DNA of 5,027 nt from Actinomycetota bacterium (GTDB taxonomy: Bacteria > Actinomycetota > Acidimicrobiia > Acidimicrobiales > Ilumatobacteraceae), in assembly GCA_018882725.1 (NCBI GenBank), contig VERK01000165.1, positions 1 to 5,027 on the forward strand. Reading direction: 5' to 3'. Below, piece after piece: positions 1 through 5,027 of this stretch. The translations under genes were made by a program, and so were the position numbers. Numbering within the stretch: position 1 is the first letter of the stretch; each line of letters opens with the position of its first letter. The notes under the pieces were generated by a model. The model searched no databases and was not told the origin of the DNA. It saw only the letters and a program-made list of their open reading frames with translations.

Positions 1-162
1 TACGTGTTGTGTACGCGCGACGACTCGGTGCATCCCGAGCACCAACGCATCATGGCCACGCGCTGCACCCACACGATCGAACTCGACACCGATCACTCGC
101 CGTTCGCGTCGATGACCCGCGAAACGGCCGACATCCTCGAAGCACTGGCTCGGCGATCATGA
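1..162 (+). CDS. Alpha/beta-hydrolase, C-terminal fragment (5' end off window)
   Basis: Frame 1 is open from the first base to a TGA at 160-162 and gives 53 residues, starting YVLCTRDD and ending LEALARRS. The pattern fits the last part of an alpha/beta-hydrolase of the esterase / hydroxynitrile-lyase-like group. A strand ends in a 'CTRDD' segment, where this fold often carries its acidic residue. A 'PEHQRIMA' helix follows, then 'ELDTDHSPFAS', whose His (residue 36 of the fragment) would be the catalytic triad histidine. A closing helix (ETADILEAL) follows. The nucleophile serine and oxyanion region would lie upstream of the window, so activity and substrate cannot be judged. The stop overlaps the start of the next gene by four bases (ATGA, 159-162), which points to one operon with translational coupling. 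The fold assignment is fairly secure; the subfamily is a guess. Confidence 0.72.
   Translation, partial: YVLCTRDDSVHPEHQRIMATRCTHTIELDTDHSPFASMTRETADILEALARRS
159..162 (+). other. ATGA stop/start overlap between hydrolase and LLM oxidoreductase
   Basis: The four bases ATGA contain the start codon of the oxidoreductase (159-161) and the stop codon of the hydrolase (160-162). This is a classic arrangement for termination-reinitiation coupling. No purine-rich ribosome binding site precedes it, which supports coupling as the way the second gene is translated and supports this start choice. Confidence 0.8.
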
Positions 163-1064
163 AGATTCGCGTCGGCTACGGATTCGGTGTGCGCACGTCG
201 TTGAACGATGCTGGTTTCGCCACCGTGGTCGATGCGCTCGAGTCGCTGCGCTTCGACAGTTTGTGGCTCAGCGAACGAATCGGCGGCGAAGCCCCCGACC
301 CCTTGGTGGCCATGTCGTTCGCGGCCGGTCGAACCACACGCTTGAAGTTCGGAATGAGCGTGATGGTGCTGCCGGGTCGCAATCCGGTGGTGCTGGCCAA
401 GGAGTTGGCCACCCTCGATCGACTGTCCGGCGGGCGGCTGCTCCCGGCGTTCGGGCTCGGTGTGGCCGACCCGCACGAACAGCAGGCGTTCGGTGTGGCG
501 CGCGACGAGCGGGCCAAGCGATTCGACGAAGCCTTGACCGTGATGCGCAAGTGCTGGCTCGAAACGAGCGTCACGCACCACGGCACGTTCTTCCACTACG
601 ACGATCTGCGCGTGTTGCCCAAGCCCGTACAGACGCCACCCGACGTCTGGTTGGGCGGAATCGCCCCCAGCGAACTCAAGCGTGTCGGCCGACTGGCCGA
701 TGGTTGGCTTCCGAGCTTCGTGACTCCTGACGACGTGGCCGAGGGTCGCAAGGTCGTCGAGGACGTGGCAGCGCGACACGATCGGACCATTGACCCCGAA
801 CACTTCGGCGCGCTCATTCCGTACACGCTCGGGCCACTGCCCGATGCGCTGCGCGCCGGTCTGTCGGCGCGTCGGCCAGATCTCGACGACGTGAGCGCAC
901 TGGTTCCGCAAGGCTGGTCGGCGTTGCGCGACACCATCGGCCGATTCGTGGATGCGGGCTTCTCGAAGTTCGTGGCGATCCCCATCGTGGAACCGGCGTC
1001 TCCGGAGGCCTGGGTCGACCACCTCGGCGAGGCGGCCGGTGAACTCCTACCCCTGCAGACCTGA
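159..1064 (+). CDS. LLM class (luciferase-like) oxidoreductase, probably F420-dependent
   Basis: This 301-residue protein has the bacterial luciferase-like TIM-barrel pattern. It shows an N-terminal strand (IRVGYGFGVRTSL), then 'FDSLWLSERI' (32-41), and the long conserved block from GMSVMVLPGRNP to RLLPAFGLG (65-101). Later come 'RFDEAL' (122-126 region), 'WLGG' (164-167) and 'GRLADGWLPSF' (177-187). These are typical of actinobacterial F420-type LLM enzymes, and the sequence resembles the family known as MSMEG_3544-like from memory. Such enzymes use reduced F420 or FMN in the cytoplasm for hydride transfer or oxygenation; the substrate here is unknown. I chose ATG 159 because the family begins at this strand. 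The same frame is open further upstream to 9, but that part overlaps the hydrolase gene and reads as nonsense. No Shine-Dalgarno is evident, so translation probably couples to the upstream stop. The 3' end overlaps the opposing deacetylase gene by 18 bp. Confidence 0.9.
   Translation: MKIRVGYGFGVRTSLNDAGFATVVDALESLRFDSLWLSERIGGEAPDPLVAMSFAAGRTTRLKFGMSVMVLPGRNPVVLAKELATLDRLSGGRLLPAFGLGVADPHEQQAFGVARDERAKRFDEALTVMRKCWLETSVTHHGTFFHYDDLRVLPKPVQTPPDVWLGGIAPSELKRVGRLADGWLPSFVTPDDVAEGRKVVEDVAARHDRTIDPEHFGALIPYTLGPLPDALRAGLSARRPDLDDVSALVPQGWSALRDTIGRFVDAGFSKFVAIPIVEPASPEAWVDHLGEAAGELLPLQT
1047..1064. other. 18-bp overlap of convergent 3' coding ends
   Basis: The plus-strand oxidoreductase stops with TGA at 1062-1064, and the minus-strand deacetylase stops with TAG at 1049-1047. 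Their coding ends therefore overlap by 18 bp with codon boundaries in register. The palindrome CTGCAG at 1053-1058 encodes Leu-Gln in both proteins. No stem-loop with a T-tract separates the two genes. Confidence 0.9.
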
Positions 1065-2087
1065 CAACCAGGCGTGCACGTTGCGCCCGATCGCTTCGAT
1101 GTCGTAGCCACCTTCTTGCAGCACGACGGTCGGAATGCCGAGCGACTTCACGACCTCACCGCAACGGCGATAGCCGTCGGTCGTGAGGGCGAGGTCGGAG
1201 ATCGGATCGTTCCAGTAGGTGTCGACACCGAGTGACACCACCACGACCGACGGCTTGAACGCAGAAATCTTGGCCGCCACATCGGCCAGACGCGCGACGT
1301 ACACGTCGTCTTCCGTCTCGGCCGCGAGTGGAACGTTGATGGTCGAACCACGACCGGCACCAGCGCCGGTCTCTTCTTCGTAACCGATGTACCACGGGTA
1401 CGCGCGATCGGGGTCGCCGTGCAACGACACGAATTGCACATCGTCGCGCTCGTAGAAGATCTGCTGTGTGCCGTTGCCGTGGTGGTAATCGACGTCGAGG
1501 ACCGTGACCTTCGAACCAGTGGAGGATGCGATGTGGTGCGCGACGATGGCCGCGTTGTTGAAGAAGCAGAAACCACCGAACACATCGGCGGCCGCGTGAT
1601 GACCGGGCGGACGACAGAGTCCGTACGACGACGATGCGCCATCGAGCACGATCTGCGCCGCGGTGAGGGCCACGTCGACGGAGGCGCGGGCCGCGGTGTA
1701 CGTACCTTCGGCGAGCGGCGTTGCGGTCTCGTAGCACCAGTAGCCGAGACCCGAGACCGCGTTGGTGGGCAGTGGCGGATTGCCCATGCCGGCGCGCAGA
1801 CCCGGATGGAGCATGGCCTCGGGAAAGAACTCGGTGCGGCCCGTGCGGGCGTTGAGTTCGGCCCACGCGGTTTCGAGGAACGCGATGAGTCCGGCGTGAT
1901 GCACCGCTTCGATGGGTTCGATACCGAATTCACGACGATCGACGAAGCGGAACGACGAGTCGGTGGCCAACTGTTCGCGAATGGTCTCGGCGCGACTCGG
2001 CTTTTCGTAGGTGGGGATCGGTTGTCCCATGTTGATTTCGTGCTGCGGGCTGTGCAGTCGGTGCAAGTCGGTCCAGACGACGTCCAT
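1047..2087 (-). CDS. Histone-deacetylase-family amidohydrolase, acetylpolyamine amidohydrolase-like
   Basis: This 346-residue protein spans the arginase/deacetylase fold of class II HDAC-like enzymes, cytoplasmic zinc hydrolases that remove acyl groups from amines. Visible motifs are 'RPPGHHA' with the His pair 163/164, 'GGFCFFNNAA' (171-180) and 'LDVDYHHGNGTQ' (197-208) with presumed zinc ligands Asp200 and His202. They continue with 'SLGVDTY' giving the third ligand Asp289, and 'QEGGY' giving the transition-state Tyr328. All sit at a constant +5 offset from the residues I recall for Mycoplana ramosa acetylpolyamine amidohydrolase, which has nearly the same length (about 341). The 'FFPEAMLHPGLRAG' to 'GYWCYE' stretch (87-120) corresponds to that enzyme's long L1 loop, used in dimerisation. 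AcuC-type deacetylase is the alternative. ATG 2087 gives the expected N-terminal strand (MDVVWTD). The gene lies alone on this strand, divergent from the thioesterase and convergent with the oxidoreductase. Polyamine specificity is doubtful because two acidic residues appear to be replaced. Confidence 0.9.
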   Translation of the reverse strand: MDVVWTDLHRLHSPQHEINMGQPIPTYEKPSRAETIREQLATDSSFRFVDRREFGIEPIEAVHHAGLIAFLETAWAELNARTGRTEFFPEAMLHPGLRAGMGNPPLPTNAVSGLGYWCYETATPLAEGTYTAARASVDVALTAAQIVLDGASSSYGLCRPPGHHAAADVFGGFCFFNNAAIVAHHIASSTGSKVTVLDVDYHHGNGTQQIFYERDDVQFVSLHGDPDRAYPWYIGYEEETGAGAGRGSTINVPLAAETEDDVYVARLADVAAKISAFKPSVVVVSLGVDTYWNDPISDLALTTDGYRRCGEVVKSLGIPTVVLQEGGYDIEAIGRNVHAWLSGLQG

Positions 2088-2093
2088 GAGACG

Positions 2094-2099
2094 AGACTA
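2094..2099 (-). promoter_or_regulatory. Candidate -10 hexamer (TAGTCT) for leaderless deacetylase transcript
   Basis: Read on the minus strand, TAGTCT matches the actinobacterial -10 pattern TANNNT. It lies with a six-base gap before the ATG at 2087, so the predicted transcription start falls at or next to the A of the start codon. The missing Shine-Dalgarno sequence agrees with a leaderless mRNA. No TTGACA-like -35 is visible at the usual distance, so this is only a candidate. Confidence 0.35.
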
Positions 2100-2132
2100 G
2101 ACCGGTGACCTACGTCGGGGCGTTTGACGGAG

Positions 2133-2147
2133 TTCGGAGTCGCCGAA
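2133..2147. repeat. Inverted repeat TTCGG-N5-CCGAA, candidate operator
   Basis: Perfect five-base arms (2133-2137 and 2143-2147) flank a five-base spacer, AGTCG, in the middle of the divergent intergenic region. The geometry suits a dimeric regulator, and the position could serve both flanking genes. Arms this short can arise by chance in GC-rich DNA, and no regulator gene is present in the window, so the functional reading is weak. Confidence 0.3.
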
Positions 2148-2176
2148 GCGCACCTCGGCACGACAAACTCGACGGA

Positions 2177-2836
2177 ATGTCCACCCCCGAAGGAGTCGAT
2201 CCCGAGTACGACGCCGCGCGCGTTCGACTCGGCCAAGCGACGCGTCGCCTGTCGCACGCGGTGATCGGCCGCGAGTCGAGCCTCGCCGACATGGACGCCG
2301 TGACTCGCGAGATCGAGAATGCGATCGAGCGACTCGAGTCGGCGCCCCGCCGTGTCCGCGACTTGTCGATGTACGGCCAGTCGCTCAAACTCGAGATACC
2401 CGACGGTGGTGAACTTCCGAGTCACATCGGACGACCCGGTTCGGGCCCGGGCAGCCCCCTCGGTCTCGACATGGTGGTCACCCGCGTCGGCCAGGGAATC
2501 GAAGCCCGCTTCCGATTCGACGCGGCGCACGAAGGCCCGCCCCAACGAGGCCACGGCGGCGTGATCGCGCTGGCGTTCGATGACGCACTCGGCTTCGTGA
2601 TCAACCTGCACCAGGTGGTGGCGTACACCGGCCAGCTCTCGATTCGGTATTCGGCCGGCGCGCCCATGCACACACCTCTCGTGATCGCGGCTCGTCTCGA
2701 TCGTCAAGAGGGACGCAAGCTCTTCGTCGAATCCGAGTTACGCGAAGATCGGCCCGACGCGCCGCTCATCGCCACGTGTTCGGCGATCTTCATCGAGATG
2801 AGCGGCCACCCGGGGATCACTACTTCGTCGAAGTGA
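2177..2836 (+). CDS. PaaI/THEM4-type hotdog-fold acyl-CoA thioesterase
   Basis: This 219-residue protein carries a hotdog thioesterase domain in its second half (about 97-208). The diagnostic segment is 'HEGPPQRGHGGVIALAFDDALG' (118-139, split here as HEGPPQRGHGG then VIALAFDDALG), with the HGG turn at 126-128 and the acidic position Asp135/136 where THEM4/PaaI enzymes have their catalytic Asp. 'GQLSIRYSAGAPMHTPL' (152-168) and 'ATCSAIFIEM' (199-208) fit later strands. Such enzymes hydrolyse acyl-CoA to free acid and CoA in the cytoplasm, normally as hotdog dimers or tetramers. The first 90 or so residues are not hotdog: residues 9-56 look like charged amphipathic helix, possibly a coiled coil. 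I prefer ATG 2177; a GTG in frame at 2105 would add an unconvincing 24-residue leader crossing the divergent promoter region. The ligase gene follows after 21 bp, suggesting an operon. Confidence 0.82.
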   Translation: MSTPEGVDPEYDAARVRLGQATRRLSHAVIGRESSLADMDAVTREIENAIERLESAPRRVRDLSMYGQSLKLEIPDGGELPSHIGRPGSGPGSPLGLDMVVTRVGQGIEARFRFDAAHEGPPQRGHGGVIALAFDDALGFVINLHQVVAYTGQLSIRYSAGAPMHTPLVIAARLDRQEGRKLFVESELREDRPDAPLIATCSAIFIEMSGHPGITTSSK

Positions 2837-2857
2837 ACGATCGGGCATGATGGCGCC

Positions 2858-4294
2858 ATGCCCGTGATCTCCATTTCTCAGGCCCTGGCCGACAACTCCG
2901 ATGCCGACCCCGATCGCCCGTGCGTCACGTGTGGCAACCACACGCTCACGCGGCGCGAGTTCGATCGGCGTTCGAACGAGTTGGCGCGCGTGTACGCCGA
3001 CCTCGGCGTCGAGCACGGGCGGTACGTCACGGTCGCGCTGCCCAACTCGGTGGAGTTCTACCTCGCCTGCGCGGCGGTCTGGAAGCTCGGTGCCATTCCG
3101 CAACCGGTGAGTTACCGCTTGCCCGATCGCGAGCGACAGGCCATCGTCGAGTTGGCCGACTCGGCACTGGTGGTCGGAGTCGAACCATCGGCTCATCCGA
3201 CTCGACGCACGGTCCCCATTGGTTTCGCTCCGCCCGCCGGCACGAGTGACGCGCCGCTTCCCGACGCGATTTCGCCGTCGTGGAAGGCACCCACGTCAGG
3301 AGGTTCGACCGGTCGGCCCAAGCTGATCGTGTCAGGTGATCCGGGCACGGTGCACACCGAGATGCCGTCACTCGGTCAACGTCGCAACGGCGTCGTGTGC
3401 ATTCCCGGACCGCTGTATCACAACGCCCCGTTCTCGTTCGGCGCGCAGGCGATCTTCCACGGCAATCATGTGGTGCTGCTCGAACACTTCGACGCCGAGG
3501 CAACTCTCGCCGCGATCGAGACCTACGGAGTCGATTGGATCTTGATGGTGCCGACGATGATGTCGCGCATCTCACGTCTGCCCGACGATGTTCGGAATCG
3601 CTACGACCTCTCCACGTTGCAGGTGCTCTGGCACATGGCTGCTCCGTGTCCGGCCTGGCTGAAGGAAGAGTGGTGCCACTGGCTCGGCGGCGAGAAGATC
3701 TTCGAGTTGTACGCCGGCACCGAAGCGCAAGCCGTCACGGTGATTCGCGGCGACGAATGGCTCGCCCATCGAGGGTCGGTGGGTAGGTGTATCGGTGGCG
3801 AGATGAGGGTGTTCGATCCCGACACACTCGAAGAACTGCCGCCCGGTACCGAGGGCGAGATCTTCATGCGTAACACCAAGATGACGTATCAATACCTCGG
3901 TGCCGAGGCTCGGCGAACACCCGATGGTTGGGAGAGCCTGGGTGACATGGGCTGGATCGACGCCGAGGGATACGTGTATCTCACCGATCGGCGCAAGGAC
4001 ATGATCCTCTCCGGCGGCGCCAACATCTACCCGGCCGAAGTCGAGAACGCGCTGTCGGAGCACCCGTGCGTGGTGTCGTCGGCCGTCATCGGAATTCCCG
4101 ACGAAGATCTGGGCAACCGACTCCACGCCGTCGTTCAGGTATCGGCCGATGTCAGCGACGACGACATACGCACGTTTCTGGCCGACCGACTGGTTCGTTA
4201 CAAGATTCCGCGCACGTTCGAGTTCACTCGCGAGCCCGTTCGTGATGATGCCGGCAAGGTTCGGCGCTCGGCTCTGCGCGACGAACGCTCGTGA
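2858..4294 (+). CDS. AMP-binding acyl-CoA synthetase, bile-acid-CoA-ligase-like
   Basis: This complete 478-residue adenylate-forming enzyme activates a carboxylate with ATP to an acyl-AMP and then transfers it to CoA. Motifs are in family order: phosphate-binding loop SGGSTGRPK (147-155), 'LYHNAPFSF' (186-194), 'LWHMAAPCP' (257-265), 'ELYAGTEAQ' (283-291; A5), 'SLGDMGWID' (360-368; A7 with Asp363), 'YLTDRRKDMI' (374-383; A8) and 'GGANIYPAEVE' (386-396). The C-terminal catalytic lysine is Lys467 in 'DDAGKVRR'. All key residues are present, so it should be active. It is a little shorter than many family members. The 'TEAQAVTVI' and 'WLAHRGSVGR' stretches recall actinobacterial proteins often annotated as bile acid-CoA ligases, so a steroid, bicyclic or aromatic acid is possible, but the substrate cannot be assigned. 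The closely preceding thioesterase suggests co-transcription. ATG 2858 is the only start fitting the normal N-terminus; two nearby ATGs (2847, 2850) are out of frame. Confidence 0.93.
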   Translation: MPVISISQALADNSDADPDRPCVTCGNHTLTRREFDRRSNELARVYADLGVEHGRYVTVALPNSVEFYLACAAVWKLGAIPQPVSYRLPDRERQAIVELADSALVVGVEPSAHPTRRTVPIGFAPPAGTSDAPLPDAISPSWKAPTSGGSTGRPKLIVSGDPGTVHTEMPSLGQRRNGVVCIPGPLYHNAPFSFGAQAIFHGNHVVLLEHFDAEATLAAIETYGVDWILMVPTMMSRISRLPDDVRNRYDLSTLQVLWHMAAPCPAWLKEEWCHWLGGEKIFELYAGTEAQAVTVIRGDEWLAHRGSVGRCIGGEMRVFDPDTLEELPPGTEGEIFMRNTKMTYQYLGAEARRTPDGWESLGDMGWIDAEGYVYLTDRRKDMILSGGANIYPAEVENALSEHPCVVSSAVIGIPDEDLGNRLHAVVQVSADVSDDDIRTFLADRLVRYKIPRTFEFTREPVRDDAGKVRRSALRDERS

Positions 4295-4297
4295 TCA
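4292..4297. other. Abutting convergent stop codons in one TGATCA palindrome
   Basis: TGA at 4292-4294 ends the plus-strand ligase. TCA at 4295-4297 is the complement of the TGA that ends the minus-strand molybdoenzyme. The two genes meet with neither gap nor overlap, so any transcription terminator must lie within coding sequence. Confidence 0.92.
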
Positions 4298-5027
4298 ACC
4301 GACCCGCTCGACTTGAACGAGCGTGTCGTAGTACGCCACACCGCCACCCCAGTCGGTGAGGGTGTCGTTGGTGAGAACGTTGACGGTCTTGCGATCGCGA
4401 GTGCGCGACCAGGTCCAGCCGAAGGGGACGATGACCATGCCGTCACGCGTGCGTGGCGTGGCCGTCACCCGAGCGACCACGTCGATGGAGTCGCGGTCGT
4501 TGAACACGCGCACACGGTCGCCGTCGGCGATTTTGCGGGCGGCGGCGTCAGTGGTGGTGAGTTCGCAGTACATCTCGCCTTCGGGGTTCGCGTGCGCATC
4601 CAGGTGCGAGTACGACGAATTGAGGAACCGTTGGTGGATCTTGGGTGACATGAGCACGAGCGGATACTTGGCACTGGCGGGCCCACCCGGACCCTCCACC
4701 GGCGTGCGGTACTCGGGTAGACGACCGTGGCCCTGGGCCTCGAGATGCGCGCTGGCGAACTCGAACCGTCCTGACGGCGTGGCGAATCCTCCGTCGGCAT
4801 AGGGACGGAGATCGTCGGGCAACGGAAGGTGGATCACCGCATCGCGACGCAGAGTGTCGGCATCGACGTTGGCCAAGTACTTGGCGAGCAACGACTCGTC
4901 GGACTCGAACAATTCGGGTTCGGTGAATCCCATCGCGCGTGAGAGGCGCCGCCACAGTTCGGTATTGGGCACGCTCTCGCCCACCGGCTCGATGGCTTGG
5001 TGGTTGAAACCCAAGTAGAGGTGGTCC
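4295..5027 (-). CDS. Molybdopterin-dependent oxidoreductase, C-terminal part (5' end off window)
   Basis: The minus-strand frame is open from the window edge (first full codon at 5026-5024) to the TGA at 4297-4295, giving 243 residues. No true start is present; a TTG at 5014 is internal, since the family sequence continues upstream (DHLYLGFNHQAIEP). It corresponds to the end of large DMSO-reductase-family (BisC-like) enzymes, which bind a bis-molybdopterin guanine dinucleotide cofactor. 'AIEPVGESVPNTELWRRL' (11-28) and 'TPSGRFEF' (83-90) match the region before the dinucleotide-binding domain. That domain runs from 'YPLVLMSPK' (121-129) through 'DGDRVRVFNDRD' (168-179) and 'VIVPFGW' (198-204) to 'VNVLTNDTLTDWGGG' (215-229). 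The metal-ligand residue and any N-terminal Fe-S motif lie outside the window, so substrate, partner subunits and localisation are unknown. The fragment shows no frameshift. Its stop abuts that of the ligase. Confidence 0.87.
   Translation of the reverse strand, partial: DHLYLGFNHQAIEPVGESVPNTELWRRLSRAMGFTEPELFESDESLLAKYLANVDADTLRRDAVIHLPLPDDLRPYADGGFATPSGRFEFASAHLEAQGHGRLPEYRTPVEGPGGPASAKYPLVLMSPKIHQRFLNSSYSHLDAHANPEGEMYCELTTTDAAARKIADGDRVRVFNDRDSIDVVARVTATPRTRDGMVIVPFGWTWSRTRDRKTVNVLTNDTLTDWGGGVAYYDTLVQVERVG

Larger units (their letters stand above)
2088..2176. promoter_or_regulatory. Divergent intergenic control region
   Basis: This 89-bp gap separates the start codons of the deacetylase (minus strand, ATG at 2087) and the thioesterase (plus strand, ATG at 2177), so it should hold promoters for both directions. 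Visible elements are a TANNNT-type hexamer close to the deacetylase start, an inverted repeat TTCGG-N5-CCGAA (2133-2147), and a heptad-spaced direct repeat CGGAGT (2128-2133 and 2135-2140). There is also a TTGACG hexamer (2124-2129) without a well-spaced -10 partner. Neither start codon has a good Shine-Dalgarno sequence. The regulatory role follows from position; the individual elements are tentative. Confidence 0.55.

Noticed and set aside
93..1022. A 309-codon minus-strand frame opposite the LLM oxidoreductase.
   Set aside because: It is antisense to a well-supported gene, His/Arg/Gln-rich, without recognisable motifs or a start signal; a compositional shadow.
1060..1072. CCTG-ACAAC-CAGG stem-loop near the end of the oxidoreductase gene as a terminator.
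   Set aside because: The stem is only four base pairs, has no T-tract on either side, and lies inside the deacetylase coding sequence.
2124..2129. TTGACG as a -35 element for the thioesterase.
   Set aside because: No TANNNT-like hexamer lies 16-19 bp downstream; the only weak -10 candidate near the start codon is about 35 bp away.
2105..2176. GTG at 2105 as an upstream start of the thioesterase.
   Set aside because: The extra 24 residues look non-conserved and would cover almost all of the divergent promoter region. ATG 2177 gives a more natural N-terminus.
2188..2196. A GAAGGAG-like purine run as a ribosome binding site just inside the thioesterase gene.
   Set aside because: No ATG, GTG or TTG start follows at a suitable distance in the thioesterase frame; it is ordinary coding sequence (Pro-Glu-Gly-Val).
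1148..2707. A 519-codon open frame on the minus strand spanning the deacetylase gene and the region antisense to the thioesterase.
   Set aside because: Its product is a low-complexity Arg/Ser/Pro/Thr-rich sequence with no family motifs. It is explained by the absence of stops in an alternative frame of GC-rich codons, while the overlapping frames encode clear conserved enzymes.
4295..5014. The TTG at 5014 as the start of a short, complete 239-residue molybdopterin protein.
   Set aside because: The frame stays open to the window edge and the residues before it continue the family pattern. The fragment also lacks the catalytic domains, so it must be the end of a larger gene.

Overview
The window looks like an ordinary chromosomal stretch from a high-GC actinobacterium. 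GC is roughly in the low to mid 60s percent by eye, genes are tightly packed, and Shine-Dalgarno sequences are scarce. The best guess is an Acidimicrobiia / Ilumatobacter-like lineage, from the style of the proteins (an F420-type LLM oxidoreductase and a bile-acid-ligase-like AMP-binding enzyme) and heavy use of CGA, TCG and CTC codons. This placement is inference. I see no rRNA, tRNA, CRISPR array, insertion sequence or phage signal.

Layout, left to right. (1) 1-162, +: the C-terminal end of an alpha/beta-hydrolase whose 5' part lies off the window. (2) 159-1064, +: a luciferase-like, probably F420-dependent oxidoreductase, overlapping gene 1 by the ATGA stop/start arrangement. (3) 1047-2087, -: a histone-deacetylase-fold amidohydrolase close to acetylpolyamine amidohydrolase, overlapping the 3' end of gene 2 by 18 bp. 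(4) 2088-2176: an 89-bp divergent intergenic region with a candidate leaderless promoter and a small inverted repeat. (5) 2177-2836, +: a PaaI/THEM4-type hotdog thioesterase. (6) 2858-4294, +: an acyl-CoA synthetase of the AMP-binding superfamily, 21 bp after the thioesterase. (7) 4295-5027, -: the C-terminal part of a molybdopterin-dependent oxidoreductase, whose stop codon directly abuts that of gene 6.

How they may work together: the ligase can activate a carboxylic acid to its CoA ester and the thioesterase can hydrolyse acyl-CoA, so 2177-4294 is a plausible small acyl-CoA operon. The hydrolase and LLM oxidoreductase form a second, translationally coupled unit of catabolic flavour. The deacetylase and molybdoenzyme are transcribed oppositely and need not belong to either pathway. 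No substrate can be assigned from sequence alone. I found no convincing undescribed system. The most interesting points are the substitutions in the deacetylase's presumed polyamine-binding residues, the divergent control region, and the zero-gap or overlapping convergent gene ends.
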